DNA of 64,000 nt from Diplonema papillatum. Lineage: Eukaryota; Euglenozoa; Diplonemea; Diplonemida; Diplonemidae. Within the stretch, counting starts at the first letter, position 1. Each line of letters starts with the position of its first letter. The DNA lies in assembly GCA_030068145.1 (NCBI GenBank), contig JAPJBO010000607.1, positions 62,001 to 126,000 on the forward strand, given 5' to 3'. A program made the position numbers and the translations under genes. Below, one piece after another: positions 54,355 to 63,590 of this stretch. The notes beneath the pieces were generated by a model. That model was not told where the DNA came from, made no database searches, and was given only the letters and a program-made list of their open reading frames with translations.

Positions 54355-54450
54355 GACGACAGCAAGTGTCAGACGGGTGTCGACTGGCCGACGCGAAGGC
54401 AGGTTGTTTTCTTTAGGCAGGTTTACTCTACTGTTGGAAGTTGTTTGGGT
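54355..54450 (+). repeat. Family T copy with insertion
   Basis: GACGACAGCAAGTGTCAGAC, about 20 extra bases, then AGGCAGGTTTACTC and GGAAGTTGTTTGG. Confidence 0.7.
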
Positions 54451-54658
54451 TTGGACTGTTTCTTGTAGGTTTTTTGAAGTCTCCGTTTGACTTGTGACGC
54501 GGGGGGGAAAGGAGGGGGGGGGTTGTGTTTCCGACGATCCCGAATGGACGTACAGATTGGTGTCTTTCGACCTTTTGTGTGCTTGTGAAGTTCAGCTTAT
54601 TGCGTGCTTGTGGTGATTCGTGGGGTTTCCAAAAGAATGTTTTATCGTATGTTCGAGC

Positions 54659-54935
54659 TCGGGTACCAGGGAAAGCCTGCTACACGGGAGCCAAGCTTCA
54701 CGTGTTCGGCGGTACTGCAGAGGGCCTACCGATTTCCCAAACTAAAGCATCAAGGCTTGGCGCACCTTGGGGCTTGGCGCTCGCGCTGAACACAAGCTCG
54801 TCGAGACGGTCAGCCGCAGGGCAGAGCGGACGGGGTTGTGACACTGTGCTGCCTCCGACTCAAGCTTTGCAAGCTGTGGTTGAGCGTCACGTTCCTGGAC
54901 CAGGAGCGGCCTTTTTCTTCTTCTTCTTCTTCTTC
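54659..54935 (+). repeat. Family U (SINE-like), copy 3
   Basis: GGGTACCAGGGAAAGCCTGC through CCAGGAGCGGCC, then a (TTC)n tail. A short internal deletion relative to 45298-45580. Confidence 0.8.
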
Positions 54936-55019
54936 CGGAGGTCCCAGACGTTTCACCCGAATACGCACCGATTCAACTCCCGGGAATCCACTCAAACATC
55001 TTCTGCTTTGTCTCATTAG

Positions 55020-55250
55020 TGCCAGGGTTCGGAAACATTGTGCAGCCCAATACACCGGTGCATTTATTGCTACTGCTCGTCATGTCGGATCGAGGACTTT
55101 GAGTGCTGTCCCACGCGAGTTTCAATCTTCTGGAATCGCAGAAGACGAGGGAAACAAGACTTCGGCTGCAGCTCCGATGAATCGGAAGATACAACAGAAT
55201 CGGAGGAGTCCGAGGAGGTTCGCTCACCAAAGAAACGTGCAAGACAGTGA
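55020..55250 (+). CDS. 3'-terminal exon: Cys-rich module, acidic Ser tract, basic NLS-like end
   Basis: A good acceptor (TTTGTCTCATTAG) at 55019 precedes 76 codons and a TGA. The peptide opens with a Cys cluster: C-x6-C-x5-C-x2-C-x1-C-x2-C-x6-CC. It continues through a basic RRRRGK patch and an acidic Ser/Glu stretch (SSDESEDTTESEESEE), then ends SPKKRARQ, a typical nuclear localisation signal. Cys-rich C-terminal zinc modules occur in some cut-and-paste transposases such as piggyBac, but the spacing does not allow an assignment. It lies 120 bp from the left TIR of the element at 55374-56854. Upstream exons were not found; the 5' side is a SINE-like repeat. Confidence 0.45.
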   Translation, partial: CQGSETLCSPIHRCIYCYCSSCRIEDFECCPTRVSIFWNRRRRGKQDFGCSSDESEDTTESEESEEVRSPKKRARQ

Positions 55251-55497
55251 ATTCGGTGAGTGCTTTGGACAAGTTCTAGTATGCTTGTCCTGGGCATATG
55301 TGGACCATTGGGTCAGTCTTTTTGACCGTCGTTTGCTTCTTTGGAAAGCAATGTGTCCAAACCTTCTGTTTAACATACATGTACGCCTATATATATATTT
55401 AGCCTATATTCGATTGTTTTCGCGTTTTTCCCAAAGAATAATAAGAATATAGGCGAAATATAGGCTAAATATAGGCTAAATATGGGCTAAATATAGG

Positions 55498-55869
55498 CTA
55501 AATATAGGCATATAGGCGAAATAAATTGCGCATTATTTTCGTGCAATATTCCGATATTCGAATAAAATATTCCTGGTCACCATCTGGACCGAGAGTCGTG
55601 CAGAAACGCGCTGTTTTGTGCGGAATTCGTACGCAAACCCGATGGTCCGGTAGCCAACGAGCTAAAAGTGCCACGTCTGTGGAGTTGCCGTAGGCCGCTA
55701 CAGCCGCAAGTTGCACACTTCGTTCTTTTGCGGAGAAGAAGTCATTCACTTCGGCCGTGGGTGTCTCCGCTGGATTTTTGTGTCCTTTCGTCTTTGCACG
55801 CTGCTGCTGTTGTAATCCGCTGAAGTCGGCTCTGGGTGGTAAGGAGGCGCACCACTCGTCGTAAACCAC
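55498..55869 (-). CDS. ORF inside TIR element, unknown
   Basis: 123 codons beginning MVYDEWCASLPPRADFSGLQ, then a Gln/Lys-rich linker and a more globular-looking stretch (ERSVQLAAVAAYGN, ALLARWLPDHRVCV). It ends within the subterminal repeat. It follows the AT-hook ORF on the same strand and may be a later exon of one transposon protein. No catalytic motif is recognised. Confidence 0.35.
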   Translation of the reverse strand: MVYDEWCASLPPRADFSGLQQQQRAKTKGHKNPAETPTAEVNDFFSAKERSVQLAAVAAYGNSTDVALLARWLPDHRVCVRIPHKTARFCTTLGPDGDQEYFIRISEYCTKIMRNLFRLYAYI

Positions 55870-55979
55870 CGTATCGCTCGGCAGTCAGCCCCGTTTCTCA
55901 CACCAGTTTCTCAAATCGGGCGAGGCAACTGCTGCACTTGCCATGCAGCGGCGGCCACTCCAACGTGCTTGATGCCATG

Positions 55980-56552
55980 TCAGCCGCGTGAGTCGTGCTT
56001 CTTACCTGGCGGCGTTTTTGGCTGTCGTCGTCGGCTTGTCGTTGTCGGGTTTGCGTCTACGCCGGGCTGCGCTGCAGGCAAGGTCAGCGCGAAAGCATTG
56101 CCTTTCGGCTTGTGTTTGCTGCCCTTAGGGCGACCTCGTTTGCGCTTTGGCGCTGGCTTCTTTCGGACGACTTTCTGTATTCGCTGGTCTTTCGGCTTCG
56201 GGCTCTTCGTTGTCAGACTCGGTCGTTGTTGCGACCACGTCAGACGACCGAGACGAGGCGTCAGAAACGACCAGCTTGCTCTTTGACCATTCTTTTCCCG
56301 TTCTGGAAGAATAAGAACGTGGATAAGTGTTGGCAGTCGTGGTTTCACACTCATGCAAACTAGACCACCGTTGACCAACCTCTTGTCGACCACACTCGAT
56401 GCGAAGATGTCCTGTTCTTGGTGAACGTGCTCTAAACGCGGACAATTGCTGTTTCGACGGCATGACACAGCCTTTGTTGTGCACGGAGGCGAAGCAAACA
56501 TGGACCCAGCTATGCGTACATTCTCCAATCTGTGACAGCCTTCATCATGCAC
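55980..56552 (-). CDS. AT-hook protein of TIR element
   Basis: The C-terminal part of this frame has a clear AT-hook in a basic context (KRKRGRPKGSKHKPKG), then SRRRQPKTPPGKKHDSRG and a stop. AT-hooks bind the minor groove of AT-rich DNA, which suits the AT-rich subterminal repeats. The upstream part probably belongs to another frame (56125-56484), which reads more like protein: MPSKQQLSAFRARSP, an ECETTTANTYPRSYSS stretch and an acidic ESDNEEPEAERP segment. A frameshift or small intron therefore likely separates them. Transposon-encoded DNA-binding protein is the favoured role (inference). Confidence 0.45.
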   Translation of the reverse strand: MHDEGCHRLENVRIAGSMFASPPCTTKAVSCRRNSNCPRLEHVHQEQDIFASSVVDKRLVNGGLVCMSVKPRLPTLIHVLILPEREKNGQRASWSFLTPRLGRLTWSQQRPSLTTKSPKPKDQRIQKVVRKKPAPKRKRGRPKGSKHKPKGNAFALTLPAAQPGVDANPTTTSRRRQPKTPPGKKHDSRG

Positions 56553-57010
56553 ACAAGCAAAATCACGTAGTCAAGTCGAACCTAACTACGTGACCTTGGG
56601 ACACTGTTTTTTCGCGCGAACATGTTCCAGCAGCAGCCTTTCTCAGCTTCTGACAGCACAGAGCCGCGTTTCTGCACGAGAAAACAGCCAGGGAAGTCAA
56701 CAGGAAAATATTAATAAAATATAATTTTTGAATATCTCGAATATTTCTGCATTTTCTTATATTATTTCTGAATTTATTTCGCCTATATGCGCCTATATGC
56801 TATTATTGTGTTGCCTATATGCGCTTATAAAAAATATATAGGCGTACATGTATGGTTAACACAAAAAGAAAACCCCTTTCCCCCTTTGGGCGGCGGGCAA
56901 AAAATTGTGTCACTACTAACTTGGCGACACGTGGCTGTGCGGCCTTGGCGACTTGTGGGCCTAGACACACCCTTCATGTGAACCAACCTGTGGCAAGCAC
57001 ATGTGGGGGA

Positions 57011-57096
57011 AATACTCGACGTAGCTGCTTCGACTCCGAATGGAAGGGGGGAAATATAGAGGTAAGGGGCAAATACAATACAAACACAATCTGAAT
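57011..57096 (-). repeat. Split repeat B2
   Basis: AATACTCGACGTAGCTGCTTC through AATACAAACACAATCTGAAT; same sequence as B1. Confidence 0.9.
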
Positions 57097-57302
57097 TGTT
57101 CTTCGCTTACACCACCGTGTGTTGCTTTCTCACTCAGGACTTTTGACCTGTTGTGTTTGTGTGATTTGTCGTGTAGGGGTAGACCCGCATGACCTCACGT
57201 CCGTTCAACACGTGGTTCGGTAGTTACAGCACTTGGGATCCCTTCTGTTCTTTGTCGGGCAGCATCGTCGAGCATTTCCTTTCAAGCTGGCGCTTATGTA
57301 AA
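57097..57302 (-). repeat. Split repeat A2
   Basis: TGTTCTTCGCTTACACCACC through CTGGCGCTTATGTA; near-identical to A1 at 61667-61872. Confidence 0.92.
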
Positions 57303-57406
57303 AATACTCGACGTAGCTACTTCGACTCCGAATGGAAGGGGGGAAATATAGAGGTAAGGGGCAAATACAATACAAACACAATCTGATTTGTTCTTCGCTT
57401 ACACCA
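57303..57406 (-). repeat. Split repeat B1 plus 18-bp overlap with A
   Basis: AATACTCGACGTAGCTACTTC through TTCTTCGCTTACACCA, joined directly to the internal region at TCCAGGACC. Confidence 0.92.
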
Positions 57407-57438
57407 TCCAGGACCCCCAGGGACCACGCAGTGGCTTT

Positions 57439-58893
57439 TCAAGTAGTCAGATCCGGAGGAGGCGAGAGATCTTCCTCCTTCGGTAACCACCCTCCAGGCG
57501 TCGCGTTCTCTTTCGCCTGGGTACCCCGGGTGTACTCGTCCGCCCTCTGTTCGTGGGTCGGCACCCACGCAGCCGTGAGCTCAAGTCCGTACTCTCGGGC
57601 CAGATCGAAAATGCGCGACAGTATTATGTTCGCCGCGTAATTCTTCGAGTGGCCCTTGTTCAGGCAATGAACCGCCGGTAGATTGTCTACCATCAGCTCT
57701 ACGGACACTCCACGGTGTGTTCTAACGGCCAGCTCGAGGCCTTTCAACACTGCGAAAAGCTCTTTCAAAAAAATGTGCTTTTCCGCGAAGTGACCAAAGA
57801 AAATGCCCTGTGACACCCGATCGGGCTCACCCTCGAGCAGCGCCGCCCATTCTTTTGAGGAGGCGTCGGACCACAGTCGGATCGACTGCCCCCCGCGCGT
57901 GCCCACTCGCGTGACCCACCGGTTCTCCCCGATGGTCGCCGTGAGGCTTTCAACTTCGCGGGCTGTCGACGCCGGAACGTTCACCGGCACGTCCCATGCC
58001 TGCAGACCTCCCACCGACAGTCGTGAGGAGAGTCTCTGCACGAACGAAAGAGCGCACCGGGCGTACGCCAAGGGAAAACGCGTTGTGTACGCGAACCACA
58101 CCAGAGCGCCGAACAGCCTGTAGAACGCCCGGGGAGAAACGGCTCCGCCCCGGAAAACGGCGAGTTCGGAAGACCGCAGCAGCTTCTCAACCCAAGCAGT
58201 GGCCATACTGTACCGAGGTGGGCTGCTGGCCAGATCGAACCGCAGCCCCAAAAGGTCGAACTGCGTGAGGGGGATCCCGTACTGGCCTTCGTCGTCGTTG
58301 AGGACGCAGTTCACCTCACGACATCGCCGGGCGAAACGTGTGAACTTCTCTTCCGCCTCGGCCAAAGAATCGCCCACGATGATGAAATTGTCAACCCACG
58401 GGAGACCGTCAGTCTCCGGCAGGATGACGCGAGAAGCTCTCTGTGCTATCGCCGGAGCCCAGCTCCAGCCCATGCACATCGCCCTTAAACGGGCTCTGAC
58501 GAAACTCCCACGTGGGCCCGCAAGGTTCATGCCGAAATACCCGCGGACGCCCTCATCCAGTTCGAACTGGTAGAAGTAGCTCTTCGCATCCGCCAGGTAG
58601 ACGACCGCCGAGCTTAGCACCCGATCGATCACGTCGGGCATGGAGGGCAGGAGCATCGGAGGCGGTCGGGGCATGACAGCGTTCAGCTTTCGTCCATCGC
58701 ACACGAACCTCTCCCCCCCGCTCTTCTTGGGAACCGTGAATGCGGGGAGCACGACTCTCGGATGCTCGTGTGCTACCTCCGCGACACCGTACTTCAGCAG
58801 GTCCGGAAGGTGGTGTAGCATCCGCCTCGAGGTCCCGCGCGCTATGGCCTCTGAGTGCCAAGAGGAGGCGTCGCGGACTAGCGCGGACTCGAA
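57439..58893 (-). CDS. Reverse transcriptase-RNase H (YR element 2)
   Basis: The frame is open from about 58893, with its first ATG at 58821 (residue 1). RT: catalytic Asp78 (YLADAKSYF), MGWSWAPAIAQ and active-site box W-V-D-N (142-145) instead of Y-x-D-D. RNase H: Asp319 (LWSDASS), Glu354 (FLKELFA), Asp379 (MVDNLPA) and Asp428 (RADEYTR). The segment upstream of 58893 reads on in another frame (58878-59257), so a frame change sits at about 58885. RT and RNase H are fused in one frame here, unlike element 1. It ends about 30 bp before B1. Confidence 0.92.
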   Translation of the reverse strand, partial: FESALVRDASSWHSEAIARGTSRRMLHHLPDLLKYGVAEVAHEHPRVVLPAFTVPKKSGGERFVCDGRKLNAVMPRPPPMLLPSMPDVIDRVLSSAVVYLADAKSYFYQFELDEGVRGYFGMNLAGPRGSFVRARLRAMCMGWSWAPAIAQRASRVILPETDGLPWVDNFIIVGDSLAEAEEKFTRFARRCREVNCVLNDDEGQYGIPLTQFDLLGLRFDLASSPPRYSMATAWVEKLLRSSELAVFRGGAVSPRAFYRLFGALVWFAYTTRFPLAYARCALSFVQRLSSRLSVGGLQAWDVPVNVPASTAREVESLTATIGENRWVTRVGTRGGQSIRLWSDASSKEWAALLEGEPDRVSQGIFFGHFAEKHIFLKELFAVLKGLELAVRTHRGVSVELMVDNLPAVHCLNKGHSKNYAANIILSRIFDLAREYGLELTAAWVPTHEQRADEYTRGTQAKENATPGGWLPKEEDLSPPPDLTT

Positions 58894-59257
58894 GACTCAC
58901 GCGACCTGATAACGTCCAACACGCCTCCGAGTAGGCCGTGTGTATCCATGGCAAGGAGCCTGTCGAGATCCATGAAGGAGGACGTGATGGGCGCTAAATA
59001 CCCCTCCGAGCTGCGCTGCGCCGGAGGAGCGGCAAGCTCGTTGACGATGAGGTCGCCCCCGTAGGCGACGGTGACGAAAGGCGTAAAATCCGACGGCGGG
59101 GCATCGCCGATGCCCCCATGGTGCCGGATCGCTTCCAAAAACGCCGGGGGGGGTACATCCTGCGACAAAGCATCGGGTCCAGGATAGCACTTGGACAGGG
59201 GGTTACGAGGAGCTCTCTTCGGCGGCCTGTATGGGAAAACCGGTTCCAAAGGGAGGC
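58878..59257 (-). CDS. N-terminal part of RT polyprotein (YR element 2), out of phase
   Basis: Directly after the recombinase stop, a frame encodes DALSQDVPPPAFLEAIRHHG and continues through VTVAYGGDLIVNELAAP to DRLLAMDTHGLLGGVL before a stop at 58878. Composition and position fit the linker region before RT. The first ATG is late, so translation probably depends on recoding or on a fused precursor. A one-base change near 58885 would connect it to RT. Confidence 0.5.
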
Positions 59258-60230
59258 TCACAGGAGGGTTGCCGACGCGCCTGCCGTCTCCCGGACGAGG
59301 GGTACCTCCGCCTCCGGGAGGTAGCGCACAAGGGCATCCTGGGTCGAGTGGCGGGACACTCTCCGGAGCGTGTCGAGGTCGACGCCCATCCTCAGGAGGC
59401 GAAACAGCGCCCCCCGGCGCAGGGAATGCCCCGTCAGAGCCTGGTTGGCCCTCTTCAGCGCCGCCACGACGCGGCGGAACGTGACGCCCGCGAAAATACG
59501 TTGACCCGGGCGCGTGGAGCGGAGGAGGGATCGGAGAGTCTGATCCTGCGGGGGTGGAAGGACCACGCCGGTCACCTGTCCCAAACGGAAAGGGTCCGAT
59601 TTCGAGCCGACCCAGTTCACCGACCAGAAATCGGAGCTCTCGGTCACGTTTCGGGCCTCTCTGGTAAGGACATCGTCCACCCGGGCTGCCCCCTGCCACG
59701 CGAGGGTGATGGCCAGACGCATCACGGGATCTGATTCGAGGCGCACGGCGCGCTCCACATCCTCCTTTGTGGCCGGAACTGCCTGCTTGGTCGGCCGCAA
59801 AGCACCCGCCCTCTTCAGGGACCTGACGAAGTCTCGAACCAGCTGACTCTCGATCGGTCGACCGAGACGCTTCTCCGCGGATTGTACGTTGACCACGTAC
59901 TGTATCGCGGTGGACGGAGAGATGGGGTTCAGTTCGCGCGACAGGAGACGCGTCACAAACAGAACGACCGCCGTCGGAACGTCCAACGGCGTACCGAATC
60001 GCGTCTCCCAGTGATGGCGGAACTCTAGGAAGCGCCGGTACACCGAGTGAACGCCGCGTCGCGTCGACAACGCCAGCGCGTCGCCGATGTACGAGTTGGC
60101 CTTGCCAACAAGTCTCTCCCGCTCGCCGTTCGACAGCGGAGGCTCCAACAAAAGCGCCCGACCACCGGATGTCGCGCGCGGAGGTGGGGGGAAGCGGTCC
60201 AGGACGCTCACCGAGACCCCTTCCTCCTGT
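59258..60230 (-). CDS. Tyrosine recombinase (YR element 2)
   Basis: In the 470-codon frame opening at 60670, the recombinase proper starts near residue 150, where the overlapping gag frame ends (60208). An N-terminal SAM-like core-binding domain (about 185-300) precedes a catalytic domain with Arg330 (GAARVDD), Lys357 (GSKSD), His415 and Arg418 (HSLRR), His441 (SRH) and Tyr450 (VRYLPE). All six expected residues are present, so activity is plausible. No suitable ATG lies near the start, so a -1 shift from gag is the simplest expression route. It is upstream of RT, as in element 1. Confidence 0.92.
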
Positions 60231-61659
60231 TGCCGGTGCGCGCCCCGTCCGCCTGCGGAAGGGGGGCTGCGCTGTGGGGAGGGGCAGCGCGCCTCGTCTG
60301 TGGTAACCCCCGAGACCGGGCGGGCTTCGTCGGCTGCTCGTCCGCCTTCCGCATCGCCTGGTACCCCCGGCGGAGAAAGGCGGGCACCACGTCCTCCTCG
60401 TGGTACGCCTTCTGGAGGTCCGCCGCAACGGACCAGCCCGCCTTGAGGCCTGTTTTGAGTACCACTAGGCGGTGCAAGGTGCTCTCGGCGAGCTGCACCA
60501 TCCCCTCTGGGTCGGAGGAGTCGTCCATCAGATGCAGGATGCACGAGAGGTGGTGAAGGAGGTGCTGGCCGTCGTTCGCCAGGGTCTGCGACCCGTTGAG
60601 GACTTCCGCGAAAATATCGCGGATGTGGACGAGGAGCAGCGACTTCTCGACCTGCCCGTAGGACAGCCACACACGGGGGTCGAGGAGCCCGGGGCCCGGG
60701 GTGATCAGCGCTGGTTGGGATTGAACGGACCCGCGCTCCAGCGCGTCGAGCGGGTCCTGCTGAAAAACCTCCGTCTGGGAGGGTGCCGAGAAATGTTGCC
60801 CCGCGAATGGGTTCTCCTGGACCGGTTGGGAGGGCTGCGTCGGCGCAGGAACGGGAGCCGGCGGCTGGGGGGCAGAGAAGGGCGCCGGAGCATGGCCTGC
60901 CCCCGCGTGATGCGACCCGAACGGGACGCGAGAGGCATCGACGAGGGGAGGCGGGGGCGGCACTTCCATGCTGCGCTGGACAGATGGGCGCTGAGGGGCT
61001 GGGGGCGAGGAGCGTTCCACGAGCTCCAGCACCATCGCGGTGAGGCGCTCCACCTGGCTCTCCAGGCGCCGGATGTCGTCCGGGCGTTCCGCAAACGTCA
61101 CCCGCCTCGCGGGTGTGTCCTGCACGTCGACCTGCAGGGCCCGGGCGACCTCTTCGTCCCCCTCCGGTGTTCCCGGGAGCGGAATCCCCGAGGGGGTGCG
61201 CGGAGCAGCAGCGGAAGACGAGGCGGCGGAGGGGTCGGCCGCGGCAGCAGCAGCAGAAGTGGCGGCAGTTGAGGCGGCGGCGGAGAAAGCGGCGTAATCC
61301 GCCGAGTCCGAGTGCGCGGCGTCAGCGGAGCGGCCAGGCAGCCGAGGGGAGGGGCCTTCGTGGTGGGCCGGCGACACTGAGCGTACCAGCTCCTCGAAGT
61401 CCGCAGGGGTGGCCGTGGGCGCGGACGCGCACGCCAACCAAGCCAACACCCACTGCGCCGTCCCGCTCGGCGGCTCCTCGCCCCCCAGGGCCCCTAACAG
61501 AGACCTCAGGTACGCGTCCGCGGAAGCGCCGGCATCCCCCGCCAAACGGATAATCGGCCGCAGCCGACCATTGTCCGGACGAAAATGGAAAGCGGACGGA
61601 ACTTGGAGCCCCGTCGCCCGCTTCACCCACTCCACCGCGGCCTCTCTGCTCCACTTCAT
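60208..61659 (-). CDS. Gag-like protein (YR element 2)
   Basis: 483 residues starting MKWSREAAVEWVKRATGLQV, 8 bp inside the A1 repeat boundary. Residues about 120-160 are Ala/Ser-rich. A short coiled coil (DDIRRLESQVERLTAMVLEL) is followed by a Pro-rich linker. A helical-looking C-terminal domain (LSYGQVEKSLLLVHIRDIFA and beyond) ends in a basic tail. No zinc knuckle is visible, unlike element 1. Position before the recombinase and composition support a structural gag role (inference). Confidence 0.75.
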   Translation of the reverse strand: MKWSREAAVEWVKRATGLQVPSAFHFRPDNGRLRPIIRLAGDAGASADAYLRSLLGALGGEEPPSGTAQWVLAWLACASAPTATPADFEELVRSVSPAHHEGPSPRLPGRSADAAHSDSADYAAFSAAASTAATSAAAAAADPSAASSSAAAPRTPSGIPLPGTPEGDEEVARALQVDVQDTPARRVTFAERPDDIRRLESQVERLTAMVLELVERSSPPAPQRPSVQRSMEVPPPPPLVDASRVPFGSHHAGAGHAPAPFSAPQPPAPVPAPTQPSQPVQENPFAGQHFSAPSQTEVFQQDPLDALERGSVQSQPALITPGPGLLDPRVWLSYGQVEKSLLLVHIRDIFAEVLNGSQTLANDGQHLLHHLSCILHLMDDSSDPEGMVQLAESTLHRLVVLKTGLKAGWSVAADLQKAYHEEDVVPAFLRRGYQAMRKADEQPTKPARSRGLPQTRRAAPPHSAAPLPQADGARTGNRRKGSR

Positions 61660-61666
61660 CCCCTTT

Positions 61667-61872
61667 TGTTCTTCGCTTACACCACCGTGTGTTGTTTTCT
61701 CACTCAGGACTTTTGACCTGTTGTGTTTGTGTGATTTGTCGTGTAGGGGTAGACCCGCATGACCTCACGTCCGTTCAACACGTGGTTCGGTAGTTACAGC
61801 ACTTGGGATCCCTTCTGTTCTTTGTCGGGCAGCATCGTCGAGCATTTCCTTTCAAGCTGGCGCTTATGTAAA
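61667..61872 (-). repeat. Split repeat A1
   Basis: Near-identical to A2; it forms the leader of YR element 2. Confidence 0.92.
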
Positions 61873-61976
61873 AAAAAATAATTCGAAATCCACTGGTGGT
61901 ACCTGTGGATCCACACGTGGGGGAAAACTTAGCTTAATGTTTGGGCACAACACTGCCTCGCATGCATGTTTGATGC

Positions 61977-62003
61977 TAGCATATATAGGCGTACATGTAT
62001 GGT
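61977..62003. repeat. TIR scrap of the 55374-56854 family
   Basis: ATATATAGGCGTACATGTATGG matches the right TIR at 56834-56854 and its flank. Confidence 0.75.
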
Positions 62004-62379
62004 TTAAGCTCTTTTGGAACTTTTTTATTACCCCCCTCTTCCGTTCCAGCCAGAATCTAAAAATGGGAAATTCTCAGGTCTGGCGACTGATGGCAAGGGG
62101 TGCGTCCTCAGGTCCAAAGAACGGCGGCAATGGAAAGATCGAGCTCAAAATAGCCCATTTCCTACCTCAGAATTATTTTTTTCCTGACCTGAGGGCCACC
62201 TACCAGGGCCGTCCTAGAGAGGCGGCCTCAAAATGGTCGTGTCTTAGATTTCACTGATATATATTTATAGAGTGCAACTTTACTTAGAGAGCTTTTTAGA
62301 CTGTTTCTCGACTGTTTCTTGTAGTTAGCGGTCGGGCTGTCTGAAGTCTCTGTTCGACTTGTGAGGCGGGGGGAAAATC

Positions 62380-62462
62380 TTAGTTTAATGTTTAGGCAGA
62401 GCACTGCCTCTCATGCATGGTTGATGCTAGCATCAAGTCTTCTTCGAGGAAGATGTCGTCTA
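62380..62462 (+). repeat. Fragment of the 188-bp repeat
   Basis: TTTAATGTTTAGGCAGAGCA through CATCAAGTCTTCTTC, diverged from the 657-1480 unit. Confidence 0.65.
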
Positions 62463-63061
62463 GGAAAGGGATGCAAAATCGAAAATAGAAAGTTGTAAAG
62501 AGGGGAGTGTACGGCTCCCAAAGTGGGGAATGAAACCTTGAGGGACTAGCCCTGTGTTTTTTTTCACCGCGGTGTTGTGTGCACCTCGTTCTTCGTCTCG
62601 TGTTTCGCTCTTGAACGCAGGCGGGGGAAAGGGAGTTTTCATTTTGTGCTGCTAGAGCAGGGTCTGGGCAGTGTGTGTTCATTCCTTTTCATACTTTGAG
62701 TCGCTTTGACTTTTTAGAGTGCAAGTTCGCTTGGTTTTAAAGTCTCCGGGTGACCATTGTCGTAAAGGTCCCTTCAAGGTATAGTATGTAAGCATGGGTA
62801 TCGTATTTGCTGTGGTGGCAGTACGAGTACTTTGTGCGCGTATCTTTGTTGCCTGTTGCCGACTATGCGACTTATTTTTAGCGCGCGCTCTTGTTTCCTA
62901 TATTTTCTTTTTGGCTGTTTCTTCTTCTGGTCGACGGGACCAAGAAAAGGCGGGCGGGGGATAAAATCTTCAGAGTTGAACGCACTGCAGGGGTCGCTTC
63001 CGGCTCCTGGGAAGGCACACATTTCTGGGCCGCTGGTTTGTCGTGCGGGGAAGGAGTGTCA

Positions 63062-63590
63062 AGCACTGTAGTGCTGTAAAGTGCAGGTGCCATGAAGGCA
63101 GACGAGCACAGGGATCTTTTGAGTAACATGAACCACATTTGATTAAGCCGCACGTTTGAGTGCTGTGAAGTGCAGGTGCCATGAAGGCAGCACGAGCACA
63201 GGGATCTTTTGAGTCCAGGAACAACATTTGATGAAGACGCACATTGAGTGCTGTGAAGTGCAGGTGCCGTGAAGGCAGACGAGCACAGGGATCTTTGAGA
63301 AACATGAACCGCATTTGATTAAGACGCACATTGAGTGCTGTTAAATGCAGGTGCCGTGAAGGCAGACGAACACAGGGATCTTTTGAGTCATTTGATTAAG
63401 ACGCACTTTGTTGAGCATTGAGTGCTGTGTAAAGTGCAGGTGCCATGAAGGCAGACGAGCACTGGGATCTTTTGAGCAACATGAACCACGTTCGATCAAC
63501 ACGTACTTCGTTGAGCATTGAGTGCTGCAAAGCGCAGGTCCCGTGAAGGCAGACGGCCCTGAGCCCGGGATCTCGCACTTTGTTGAAGCA
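63062..63590 (+). repeat. 88-bp tandem array, six units
   Basis: AAGTGCAGGTGCC(A/G)TGAAGG recurs about every 85-100 bp from 63079 to 63545. Each unit carries GAGCACAGGGATCTTTTGAG. A related pair of units lies at 48345-48450. Confidence 0.9.

Larger units (their letters stand above)
55374..56854. mobile_element. TIR DNA transposon with ATAGGC-rich subterminal repeats
   Basis: CATACATGTACGCCTATATA at 55374 is the exact inverted match of the right end at 56834-56854 (21 bp). Inside each TIR lie AT-rich subterminal arrays (AATATAGGCTAAATATAGGC on the left, CGCCTATATGCGCCTATATG on the right). The GC-richer middle carries - strand coding, including an AT-hook. The target duplication is uncertain. 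A further TIR scrap is at 61977-62003. Superfamily not assigned. Confidence 0.7.
57011..61872 (-). mobile_element. Tyrosine-recombinase retrotransposon 2 with complete split direct repeats
   Basis: On the - strand the order is A1 (61872-61667), internal region (61666-57407), B1 (57406-57303), A2 (57302-57097), B2 (57096-57011). The last 18 bp of the B1 block (57389-57406) repeat one end of A. This A1-internal-B1-A2-B2 order is the split direct repeat arrangement known from PAT and Kangaroo elements. The internal region encodes gag-like protein, tyrosine recombinase, then RT and RNase H. B1 and B2 are nearly identical, as are A1 and A2, so insertion is recent. At least two frame changes lie inside. 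Confidence 0.92.
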
